Shown here piece by piece: positions 1-5,677 of a DNA stretch of 7,199 nt (the first letter of the stretch is position 1; each line of letters opens with the position of its first letter). The DNA comes from an uncultured Bacilli bacterium. GTDB lineage: Bacteria; Bacillota_I; Bacilli_A; RF39; UBA660. The notes below the pieces were generated by a model. The model had not been told where the DNA came from and ran no database searches. It saw only the letters and a program-made list of their open reading frames with translations. Position numbers and translations under genes: made by a program. The stretch is taken from assembly GCA_944364705.1 (NCBI GenBank), contig CALVWH010000169.1, positions 1-7,199 of the forward strand. The letters are read 5' to 3'.

Positions 1-449
1 TTTGAATAGCTTGCAGCAGCCTCAAAAAGATATCCATCTTTTTCTTTTGTAAATTTCACATCTTTATAATTTTGTATATCATTTATAATGTTGTGTAATA
101 AGTATGCTTGTGAATTATTTGCTGGCCAATCACTTTGAAACTTAAAGCTTTTATTTAACGTTGGAGTAAGTACATAAACTCCATCTTTATTTTTTAAAAT
201 GATTTGTTCATGATTGTTGGTTTTGTTTTTTAAACTTACTCGATATTGATCGTCTTTCTGATAAGATACATCGATATCATAAAGATTTTTATCTTCATTA
301 TTTACGATTTGCATTTCACCGGTTAAATGATATGCTTTTGTTTTTTCTATTTTGTTTGCCAAATCTTTCATGATGGATGACTTATTTTTTTCCATACATC
401 CGGTCAAAGCTAACAAGCAAATTAAAACAAATATGCTTTTTCTTTTCAT
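1..449 (-). CDS. gerS: GerS-like germination lipoprotein, LolA-like fold (partial, 3' end outside window)
   Basis: The frame is open from an ATG at 447-449 to the left edge, giving 149 residues of an unfinished protein. The start has a GGAG ribosome site at 457-460. Residues 1-18 form a lipoprotein signal: basic MKRK, a hydrophobic core, then the lipobox LTGC with Cys18 as lipidation site. The mature part reads as a LolA/LolB-like beta sheet and carries stretches I associate with the clostridial GerS/YdcC-type family: KTNNHEQIILKN near 76-87, GVYVLTPTLNKSFKFQSDWP at 90-109 and NNSQAYLL at 111-118. In Clostridioides difficile, GerS works with the amidase CwlD to make the muramic-lactam mark in spore cortex that germination enzymes recognise; a membrane or cortex-side role here is inferred from that. 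It is transcribed divergently from the DUF378 gene. A general LolA-fold lipoprotein unrelated to spores is the alternative. Confidence 0.8.
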   Translation of the reverse strand, partial: MKRKSIFVLICLLALTGCMEKNKSSIMKDLANKIEKTKAYHLTGEMQIVNNEDKNLYDIDVSYQKDDQYRVSLKNKTNNHEQIILKNKDGVYVLTPTLNKSFKFQSDWPANNSQAYLLHNIINDIQNYKDVKFTKEKDGYLFEAAASYS

Positions 450-493
450 TCTATCACTCCGCTTTCAGTTAATTCTATGTATTCTTTTCGAAT

Positions 494-499
494 ATTATA
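494..499 (-). promoter_or_regulatory. Possible -10 hexamer for the gerS-like gene
   Basis: A perfect TATAAT lies on the minus strand about 45 bases before the gerS-like start. No convincing -35 hexamer sits 16-18 bases upstream, so this may be a weak or activator-dependent promoter, or chance in AT-rich DNA. Confidence 0.35.
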
Positions 500-544
500 C
501 AAAAAATCGTACATATTATTATTAGCAACAGAAAGGAGAGTTTT

Positions 545-751
545 ATGCGTACTTTAATGAAGATTTTTCTTGTTTTCGCTATTATTGGAGCAATTAACTG
601 GGGTCTTATCGGATTATTTGGTGTTGACCTTGTCGCTTTACTTTTTGGTGAAATGAGTTTCTTATCAAAATTAGTTTATATTCTTGTTGGTATTTCTGGA
701 ATTTGCTCCCTTTATTTTCTATTCGATATGCCAGAAGATCATCACAAATAA
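545..751 (+). CDS. DUF378 (YuzA-like) small membrane protein
   Basis: The product has 68 residues with two hydrophobic segments, about residues 6-33 (with a break near the NWG motif) and 40-60, and a short hydrophilic tail ending DMPEDHHK. The sequence GAINWGLIGLFGVDLVA is the signature of the DUF378 family, to which Bacillus subtilis YuzA belongs; the length is normal for that family. Function is unknown; it is an integral cytoplasmic-membrane protein. The ATG follows a strong AAAGGAGAG ribosome site at 532-540 with four bases of spacing, which fixes the start. It stands alone on the plus strand, divergent from the gerS-like gene and convergent with cdaR, and ends at a bidirectional hairpin terminator that begins at its stop codon. 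The family call is firm and no biochemical role can be given. Confidence 0.9.
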   Translation: MRTLMKIFLVFAIIGAINWGLIGLFGVDLVALLFGEMSFLSKLVYILVGISGICSLYFLFDMPEDHHK

Positions 752-786
752 AAACTATCCCACAACAAGTATGGGATAGTTTTTTT
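751..786. terminator. Bidirectional rho-independent terminator between DUF378 gene and cdaR
   Basis: A perfect 9-bp inverted repeat, ACTATCCCA at 754-762 and TGGGATAGT at 772-780, encloses a 9-base loop. It is flanked by an A run (751-754) and a T run (780-786), so it can end transcripts from both sides: the plus-strand DUF378 mRNA and the minus-strand cdaA-cdaR mRNA. Confidence 0.9.
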
Positions 787-2125
787 ATGACACTTTCTCT
801 ATTTTTATTTTTACTTTTTTCGTTTTTGCTGTGTAGTTAACCCTTGGATCGGATCCATTAACATGAACTTCTACTTCATATTCTCCTTCGGTATATCCAT
901 CTAAATCAAGATAAGCAGAAATATCATCCGCATCGATTTGATCAATGACAGACTTCACACCTTTTAATGCAACCGTTAAAGTTGTATCATCTACCGTAAG
1001 TCCTTTGGCCGTATAAGCACTATCTAAGTTTTCATAAACAATTTGAACATTATTAACATCACGATTTGCAACTGGTCCTAACGTTAATTTTACGGTGATG
1101 TTATTGATACTCATAGCGGTAATTCCTACTGGTTTTGTAAGTTCTAACTTATATTCCTTATTTTCTTTTAAATTATTAACATCAATTTTTAATGGTAAAT
1201 AATTTAATTCATTTAATACACTTTCTTCTCCATAAACAGTTACTTTATTCTCACTAGTATTAATGTCACTAATTGCCATTCCAAAAGATACTTCTCCGCT
1301 TGGAATTACTTTAATTGGAATTTCTTTGCTTGGAGAATTTAATTCGATTTTTACATCAATTTTGGAAGGAACAATTTCAATATCTAATTTTTCCCCATCT
1401 GAATTATAAGCACTTAATGGAACATCTTTTATGGTATAAGTTCCTGCTTCTTGTTTTGGGAAAGAATCAACATTTAAAAGTGCTTTTACTTCGGCAACTT
1501 CTTTTAAGCTATGTTCTGCACCTTTAATAACAACTTCATCGTTTTCGATTGTTGTATTTTTTAATAATAGTTTTGGATCTAAATTTTTACGATTCAATAC
1601 ATCAATCGTTACCGTTCTATTTTCTGAAATTTTCGGATAAATAATTACGGTAGCAACCGATGGATTTACTTTATATTCAATAGATGGAAGTGCTTGATTA
1701 TATTTTATGTTAACTTTATGTGTTCCTGGTTTTAAATTACTTAAATCTACCGTAATATCATGAGATGGAGATTGCTTAGCAAAATAAAGATCTGCTTTGC
1801 TTCCGATTAAAGTTACATCGACCGTTTCTGGCAATCCTTCTACTACGTAACTTTCTTCATTATATATTGCATTTACTCTTTGTTCTTTTAAAACTTCTGC
1901 CGAATTTTCTGACAACATTACAATTTTTTGATCAACAAAAATAAATAAAACAACGGCTAAAAACAAAGAAACAAATAGCAAAGTATTGGTTTTTGTTAAT
2001 AGCGTTTCCGATTTTTGCCAAAAATTATCAAAAAACTGTATAATTTTTGAAACAAACTTCGTAATAGGAAGCATGATTCTTTTTTCGAAAAAACTTTTCT
2101 TTTTTTTCCGTTTATTCTTCTTCAT
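785..2125 (-). CDS. cdaR: CdaR, YbbR-repeat regulator of the diadenylate cyclase CdaA
   Basis: The product has 446 residues. A very basic N-terminus (MKKNKRKKKKS) precedes one membrane segment at about 48-66. The rest is extracytoplasmic beta-rich sequence that divides into four YbbR-type repeats at roughly 80-165, 168-262, 266-350 and 356-443, each with the pattern of a VTL/VKL-type strand, an 'I.G....L' stretch and a terminal strand. B. subtilis CdaR (YbbR), about 480 residues, has the same one-TM plus four-repeat layout. CdaR binds CdaA in the membrane and modulates c-di-AMP synthesis. The ATG at 2123-2125 lies inside the last codons of cdaA (14-base overlap) behind a GAGGAGG ribosome site, so the two are translationally coupled. 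In many Bacillota glmM follows; here a terminator follows directly, so any GlmM control must act from another locus. Confidence 0.93.
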   Translation of the reverse strand: MKKNKRKKKKSFFEKRIMLPITKFVSKIIQFFDNFWQKSETLLTKTNTLLFVSLFLAVVLFIFVDQKIVMLSENSAEVLKEQRVNAIYNEESYVVEGLPETVDVTLIGSKADLYFAKQSPSHDITVDLSNLKPGTHKVNIKYNQALPSIEYKVNPSVATVIIYPKISENRTVTIDVLNRKNLDPKLLLKNTTIENDEVVIKGAEHSLKEVAEVKALLNVDSFPKQEAGTYTIKDVPLSAYNSDGEKLDIEIVPSKIDVKIELNSPSKEIPIKVIPSGEVSFGMAISDINTSENKVTVYGEESVLNELNYLPLKIDVNNLKENKEYKLELTKPVGITAMSINNITVKLTLGPVANRDVNNVQIVYENLDSAYTAKGLTVDDTTLTVALKGVKSVIDQIDADDISAYLDLDGYTEGEYEVEVHVNGSDPRVNYTAKTKKVKIKIEKVS

Positions 2126-2921
2126 GTTCTTCCTCCTCTTCTAGCAATACTGAATTTTTCGGACGTAACTCTTCTAATAATAATAATTTTAATTCATCTA
2201 AAGAAAGATTATAATGTAAATGTCCTCCAATCGCAACGGATGCTCTTCCGGTTTCTTCAGATACAATAATAGAGATGCAATCAGAATCTTCTGAAATTCC
2301 AAGTGCAGCACGATGTCTCGTTCCCAAACGCTTGCTAATTTTTAAATTATCGCTGGTTGGAAAAACAGCTCCGGCACTCGTAATCTTATCTCCCTGAATA
2401 ATTACTCCACCATCATGAAGTGGATTGTTTGGGAAAAAGATCGAAACTAAAAGATCACTGGAAATATCTGCATAAATTTTTTTCGACTTTTCAATATATT
2501 CTAATAAAGAATTATCTCGTTCGATAACCATTAATGCTCCAATTTTATTTCTTTTTAAATAATCAACCGCATTCACAATTTCATAAACCATTTTTTCTCT
2601 TTCATCTACGGTTAACGATTTATGTCTTCCAAGAAGATGGCTTCGACCAAGTTGCTCCAATACATTGCGAATTTCTGGTTGAAAAACAACAATCAAAGCA
2701 AGTGGTCCCCAAGTAATTACATAATCTAATAAATATCCAATGGTAACTAAATCAAACCAATCGCTAATTAATTTTAATGCGACAATAAATAGAATTCCTT
2801 TAAATAAAAGAACCATTTTCAAATTTTTTCTTAAGTGTTTTAATATATAATATAAGATTAACCAAACTAGCAATACATCAATCAATTTTTTTACAAATAG
2901 AAAGATTGCATCTAACGTCAT
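2112..2921 (-). CDS. cdaA: CdaA, membrane diadenylate cyclase (c-di-AMP synthase)
   Basis: The protein makes c-di-AMP from two ATP at the cytoplasmic face of the membrane. From the ATG at 2919-2921 it has 269 residues, the family's usual size. Three hydrophobic helices span about 5-26, 34-52 and 59-80, ending in the family-typical VVFQPEIRNVLEQLGR. The DAC (DisA_N) domain runs from about 105 to 250 and contains PLHDGG at 167-172 (catalytic Asp170; the common DGA is DGG here) and GTRHRAALGISE at 200-211 (ATP-binding RHR at 202-204), then SEETGRASVA. A longer reading from 2966 is possible, but its first codons overlap the promoter and it has no ribosome site, while 2921 has GGAGGG six bases upstream. 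The tail is eleven residues that are nearly all Glu, encoded by the purine run that is also the cdaR ribosome site. Promoter at 2944-2972. Confidence 0.95.
   Translation of the reverse strand: MTLDAIFLFVKKLIDVLLVWLILYYILKHLRKNLKMVLLFKGILFIVALKLISDWFDLVTIGYLLDYVITWGPLALIVVFQPEIRNVLEQLGRSHLLGRHKSLTVDEREKMVYEIVNAVDYLKRNKIGALMVIERDNSLLEYIEKSKKIYADISSDLLVSIFFPNNPLHDGGVIIQGDKITSAGAVFPTSDNLKISKRLGTRHRAALGISEDSDCISIIVSEETGRASVAIGGHLHYNLSLDELKLLLLEELRPKNSVLLEEEEEHEEE
2128..2139 (-). promoter_or_regulatory. cdaR ribosome binding site inside cdaA
   Basis: The minus strand reads AAGAGGAGGAAGAAC just before the cdaR ATG. The same bases encode the Glu run at the end of CdaA, and the cdaR ATG is formed out of frame across CdaA's CAT-GAA codons. 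Confidence 0.85.
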
Positions 2922-2927
2922 TTTATT

Positions 2928-2933
2928 CCCTCC
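2928..2933 (-). promoter_or_regulatory. Ribosome binding site that decides the cdaA start
   Basis: GGAGGG lies six bases upstream of the ATG at 2921. The competing upstream ATG at 2966 has no Shine-Dalgarno match and sits between the -35 and -10 elements, so it would not be on the mRNA. Confidence 0.85.
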
Positions 2934-2943
2934 TACTTTTTCT

Positions 2944-2972
2944 ATTATATCATAAATGACTTCCATTGAAAA
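2944..2972 (-). promoter_or_regulatory. Sigma-A-type extended -10 promoter for cdaA-cdaR
   Basis: Minus strand: TTTTCA (-35, 2967-2972), a 17-base spacer, and TATAAT (-10, 2944-2949) preceded by TGA, giving an extended TGnTATAAT. The transcript would start near 2937, leaving a leader of only about 15-20 bases before the ATG, so there is no room for a riboswitch. Confidence 0.8.
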
Positions 2973-3036
2973 CTATTTTTCTTTCGTGAGACTTCTGAGA
3001 AACTTCAAATCCCTGAAAATATCGACTCTTTTTGAC

Positions 3037-3070
3037 AAAAAAAAGATGTTTTAAAAATGCCAAACATCTT
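3037..3070 (-). terminator. Terminator overlapping the end of the 3051-3542 gene
   Basis: A 9-bp stem pairs AAGATGTTT (3062-3070, minus strand) with AAACATCTT (3043-3051) around a 10-base loop, followed by a run of eight T on the minus strand (3037-3044). The upstream arm and loop encode the last residues (EDVWHF) and stop of the preceding gene. Confidence 0.85.
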
Positions 3071-3542
3071 CATCAACAGCTAAATTTTCTTCTTTTGCTT
3101 CTTTTAAAGAGTCTAAAGAAGGAAGTGTAAAACTTGATTCATTCGTTTCTACAATTTCTTTTTCTTCTGGTATTGTCATAATTTCAATTGGTCTTAAATC
3201 TTCAACAGATTCTTTTGATCTTGATAAATGAAGTCCTGCTTCTTTTAAACGAAAATCAGAAGTATCTTGTTTTTTCTTTTGTTCTTCTATTTCTACAAAT
3301 GGTACTACTTGTGGTGTTGGTTCTTGAAAATTAAGATTATTTTCTTTTAATATCATACGACCCGATGGAACTTTTTCCAAAGATGGCTTCGGTTCCACTT
3401 TTGGTGGTTCTACCGGACTTTCTTTTTTCATAACGGTTTTTTTCTCAGATTTTGTATCTGATTTTGAAAAAATTAAAATAACAGAACCAACAATTAAAAC
3501 AATACCAAGTACAACAGCAATCATGTAAATTCCATAATCCAT
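3051..3542 (-). CDS. Single-pass membrane protein with long charged tail, function unknown
   Basis: I do not recognise this 163-residue protein. One hydrophobic segment covers about 5-25, with no positive charge before it and a basic stretch after it (KSDTKSEKKTVMKK, 27-40). By the positive-inside rule this predicts N-terminus out and a cytoplasmic tail of about 138 residues. The tail is hydrophilic and mostly disordered-looking: Pro/Glu/Lys-rich at 41-60 (ESPVEPPKVEPKPSLEKVPS), a possible short helix at 95-115, and an acidic end EENLAVDEDVWHF. No cysteine and no enzymatic motif is seen. The start is well supported: AGGAG at 3549-3553, six bases before the ATG. It is a single-gene unit with its own promoter (3568-3595) and terminator, between cdaA and trmL. 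It could be a scaffold or an adaptor for a division, wall or sporulation complex, but nothing in the sequence decides that. Confidence 0.75.
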   Translation of the reverse strand: MDYGIYMIAVVLGIVLIVGSVILIFSKSDTKSEKKTVMKKESPVEPPKVEPKPSLEKVPSGRMILKENNLNFQEPTPQVVPFVEIEEQKKKQDTSDFRLKEAGLHLSRSKESVEDLRPIEIMTIPEEKEIVETNESSFTLPSLDSLKEAKEENLAVDEDVWHF

Positions 3543-3567
3543 TGTGATCTCCTACTTTCCTAGTATC

Positions 3568-3595
3568 ATTATAGCATATTTTTTTCCCTTGACAA
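3568..3595 (-). promoter_or_regulatory. Strong sigma-A-type promoter for the 163-residue membrane protein
   Basis: Minus strand: TTGTCA (3590-3595, 5 of 6 to consensus), a 16-base spacer, then TATAAT (3568-3573) with an extended TGC before it. It is the best promoter match in the window. The start point would be near 3561, just ahead of the AGGAG at 3549-3553. Confidence 0.85.
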
Positions 3596-3609
3596 GTTTT
3601 TTTCAATAG

Positions 3610-3663
3610 AAAAAAAACGACTTTACACTTTAAGAAAAAAATCGTTTTCTTATTTGTAAAGTC
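3610..3663 (-). terminator. Long-stem terminator ending the AAA+/Trx-fold/trmL operon
   Basis: GACTTTAC (3656-3663, minus strand) pairs with GTAAAGTC (3619-3626), and an inner AAGAAAA/TTTTCTT helix extends the hairpin. A run of eight T follows at 3610-3617. The first arm starts within the trmL stop codon (TGA at 3662-3664). Confidence 0.85.
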
Positions 3664-4183
3664 ATTCATTTCCTTCATAATTTTGTAAGAAATCTGCTCC
3701 TTTAAATGGATCATAATGAAGCAATTGATTGTACTTTTGTTGACGTAAAGCTTCATAAACTACAATCGCTACGCTATTCGATAAATTTAAAGCTCGAACA
3801 TGCTCGGTCATTGGAATTCTTAAACAAGTATCCAAGTGTTCTTTTAAAATTTCTTTTTTTATTCCTGTACTTTCTTTTCCAAAAATAAAATAAATATTTT
3901 CTTTCGCATCATGATAATCAAAATCGGTATGTGTTTTCTTTCCATACCGAGTTAAATAATAATAGGTACCGGGATTTTTTTCTTTAAATTCTTCATAATT
4001 TTCATAAACGGTATAGTCACAAAATTCGGTATAATTGACTGCCGATCGTTTTAAATAACGATCCTCTAAAGAAAAACCTAAAGGTTTAATTAAATGAAGT
4101 TTTGATCCAGTAGCCGCACAAGTTCTCATAATATTTCCAGTATTTACAGGAATTTCTGGTTCATATAAAACAACATGAATCAT
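3662..4183 (-). CDS. trmL: TrmL, tRNA (cytidine/uridine-34 2'-O)-methyltransferase
   Basis: This SPOUT-class enzyme transfers methyl from S-adenosylmethionine to the ribose of the wobble base in certain leucine tRNAs. The 173 residues match the usual TrmL length (about 155-175) with no extra RNA-binding domain. Visible motifs: N-terminal PEIPVNTGNIMRTCAATG at 9-26 (Asn14 and Arg20 are family hallmarks), motif II FGKESTG at 101-107, and motif III IPMTEHVRALNLSNSVAIV at 123-141, which forms the trefoil knot and SAM pocket, followed by YEALRQ. Its ATG overlaps the stop of the upstream thioredoxin-fold gene in an ATGA junction, so the two are coupled. It is the last gene of a three-gene unit ending at the 3610-3663 terminator. 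The association with the two upstream genes does not suggest any change in its function. Confidence 0.95.
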   Translation of the reverse strand: MIHVVLYEPEIPVNTGNIMRTCAATGSKLHLIKPLGFSLEDRYLKRSAVNYTEFCDYTVYENYEEFKEKNPGTYYYLTRYGKKTHTDFDYHDAKENIYFIFGKESTGIKKEILKEHLDTCLRIPMTEHVRALNLSNSVAIVVYEALRQQKYNQLLHYDPFKGADFLQNYEGNE

Positions 4184-4677
4184 CGCAATTCCGCTTCCTC
4201 TAAAAATTTTACTGCTTCGTTATAATCTACTTGTCCATTGGTATTATAATAATCCACAATTTGTCCTTCACGAATTAAATAAAAATTAGGAATATTGCTG
4301 ATATCTTGTTTTTTGATCAAATCGGATGCATATTTTTCTTGTAAGTCCTTTAACTGTTCAATGGTTACTTCATCTTTATTCATATAAACAAAGTTTTGTT
4401 TTAAATTATTTTTACTAATATATTGATAAATTTTTTTATCAAAATCTCCCTGATTCTCTGTACTTGAAGAAATATAAATAACAATATTCGGATTTTCTTG
4501 AATAAAGTTATCAAATTCTTCAATTTTTACTTCCGGTAGAGAATCTGCCATAATGGTTCTTGGTAAATTGGATAAAGTCGTTGCTTCATACCAACTTTTT
4601 AAGTAAAAAACTAAAAGTATGGTAAGAACAACAATAATCGCTAAAATAAAATAGTTCTTTTTTGGAATTTCTTTCAT
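4180..4677 (-). CDS. Membrane-anchored thioredoxin-fold protein without catalytic cysteines
   Basis: The 165 residues start with MKEIPKK, then one membrane segment at about 9-26, then a domain predicted to lie outside the membrane (basic N-terminus inside). The domain at about 48-162 looks like thioredoxin: strand NIVIYISSST at 64-73, a following helix, strand NFVYMN at 95-100, the cis-proline-type loop NIPNFYLIREGQIVDYY at 128-144, and a final helix NEAVKFLEEAEL. At the site where CxxC would stand (after the first strand) there is SSTENQGDF, and the whole protein has no cysteine, so it cannot be a dithiol oxidoreductase. A structural, chaperone or substrate-holding role is inferred. The start follows AAGGAGGA at 4681-4688, which touches the stop codon of the AAA+ gene (10 bases between genes); its own stop overlaps the trmL start. 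The fold is called by eye from pattern, so a different alpha/beta fold is possible. Confidence 0.7.
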   Translation of the reverse strand: MKEIPKKNYFILAIIVVLTILLVFYLKSWYEATTLSNLPRTIMADSLPEVKIEEFDNFIQENPNIVIYISSSTENQGDFDKKIYQYISKNNLKQNFVYMNKDEVTIEQLKDLQEKYASDLIKKQDISNIPNFYLIREGQIVDYYNTNGQVDYNEAVKFLEEAELR

Positions 4678-4687
4678 AGTTCCTCCT

Positions 4688-5623
4688 TTACACTAATTCT
4701 TCTTTCGTTACCGGTGGTAAAACAATGTGTTCTTCCGCACATAAATCTTGAAATTCAATGCGAAATTTATCAAGTTCTTTTACAATCGAATCTGGATAAA
4801 TTCGCTTGCTATTACGAATTGCCATATAGACATCCGAAACATTTACTACGTTAGAATTTCGATAAAGTGCTTCAGAAAAAGCATTGGTTAACACCGAAAA
4901 AGCAACATCCGGATACATTGCTGAAAGGCCATAAATTCTTTTATATTCCGAAGTAGCAGAAACAATGGCGGTAATTAATTTTTCGGTAATAAAATTCGTA
5001 TATTTAAATTTGATTCCCGTTTGCTTTTCAATTTTTGGAAGACTTCCCATTAAAATTTTTACTGTTGTCTCTTCGGATGGTTCTTCAATTTCAATTTTTT
5101 CAAAACGTCTTAGAAAAGCACGATCTCTTACAACATAAGTATCGTATTCAATCGTTGTTGTTGCACCAATTGCTTTAATTTCTCCACGATCAAGACCTGG
5201 TTTTAAAATGTTTGCTAAATCCATTGGCCCATCGGCAGATCCACCGATTAAAGTATGAACTTCATCGATGAAAATGATGATTTTACTTGCTTTTTTTAAT
5301 TCAGAGACAAGTAGGCTAATAATCATTTCTGATTTTCCGTTTCTTTGTACCGTTCCAATCAAAGAAGTAGAAGCAAATTTTAAAATGCGATATCCTTGCA
5401 ACGCAACTGGTACTTGCCCCCGCTGAATTAAATAAGCAAGACCTTCGACAATGGCCGTTTTTCCAATTCCTGGTTTTCCAACTAATAATGCGGATTTTTC
5501 TGGAGTTAATAAAACAAGCATCAATCGTTTTAGTTCTTCATCTCTTTCAATTGCTGGATTGGTAACATATTCTTTGGCCGTTAAATCTTCTCCATATAGT
5601 TCTAAAACGCTAAAATTATCCAT
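4688..5623 (-). CDS. Short ClpA/ClpC-type AAA+ ATPase, single D1-like module
   Basis: The 311 residues match the first AAA+ module (D1) of Hsp100/Clp proteins: linker ending NPAIERDEELKRLM (22-35), Walker A GKPGIGKT (49-56), Walker B IIIFIDE (115-121), GGSADGPMDLANILKPGL (127-144), sensor-1 region IGATTT (152-157), arginine fingers at 172-173 in AFLRRFEKIEI, and an alpha-helical lid to about 275. ClpC is about 810 residues; the Clp N domain, the coiled-coil M domain and the whole D2 ring with its ClpP-docking loop are absent. The pore loop, usually GTKYRGEFEERL, reads GTVQRNGKSEMI at 90-101, so the substrate-gripping tyrosine is missing. ATP hydrolysis looks intact; threading of proteins or delivery to ClpP does not. 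The start has AAGGAGGA at 5629-5636. First gene of the operon with the thioredoxin-fold protein and trmL. The intact frame, own ribosome site and own C-terminus (ending PPVTKEELV) argue against a pseudogene. Confidence 0.87.
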   Translation of the reverse strand: MDNFSVLELYGEDLTAKEYVTNPAIERDEELKRLMLVLLTPEKSALLVGKPGIGKTAIVEGLAYLIQRGQVPVALQGYRILKFASTSLIGTVQRNGKSEMIISLLVSELKKASKIIIFIDEVHTLIGGSADGPMDLANILKPGLDRGEIKAIGATTTIEYDTYVVRDRAFLRRFEKIEIEEPSEETTVKILMGSLPKIEKQTGIKFKYTNFITEKLITAIVSATSEYKRIYGLSAMYPDVAFSVLTNAFSEALYRNSNVVNVSDVYMAIRNSKRIYPDSIVKELDKFRIEFQDLCAEEHIVLPPVTKEELV

Positions 5624-5636
5624 GGAATTCCTCCTT

Positions 5637-5674
5637 AAAAAATTACTAGATACTTTTAAAAATGTAATCCTAGT
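5637..5674 (-). promoter_or_regulatory. Possible leader hairpin before the AAA+ gene
   Basis: On the minus strand ACTAG(g)AT(t)AC at 5664-5674 can pair with GTATCTAGT at 5645-5653 across an AT-rich loop, and a T-rich run follows up to the ribosome site at 5629-5636. This has the outline of a weak attenuator but the stem has two bulges and is AT-rich. Confidence 0.25.
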
Positions 5675-5677
5675 TTC

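Noticed and set aside
480..505. Sigma-E-like elements (TAATATT and CATAGAAT) before the gerS-like gene
   Set aside because: Both words exist on the minus strand but are only 11 bases apart, short of the 13-15 expected.
1315..1527. Plus-strand open frame of 70 codons
   Set aside because: It lies wholly inside cdaR on the other strand, has no ribosome site and gives a Leu-rich low-complexity product typical of a shadow frame.
2534..2716. Plus-strand open frame of 60 codons
   Set aside because: It is antisense to the catalytic part of cdaA, with no start signal and no recognisable motif.
2973..3036. Short inverted motif TTCTGAGAA and repeated ACTTC upstream of the cdaA promoter
   Set aside because: The arms are only 4 bases and there is no second copy elsewhere; too little to call an operator.
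3445..3756. Minus-strand open frame of 103 codons between trmL and the 163-residue gene
   Set aside because: It spans the trmL terminator, the promoter at 3568-3595 and the start of the next gene in a different frame, so it is not translated as such.
3706..3888. Plus-strand open frame of 60 codons
   Set aside because: Antisense to trmL; Leu/Phe-rich shadow with no ribosome site.
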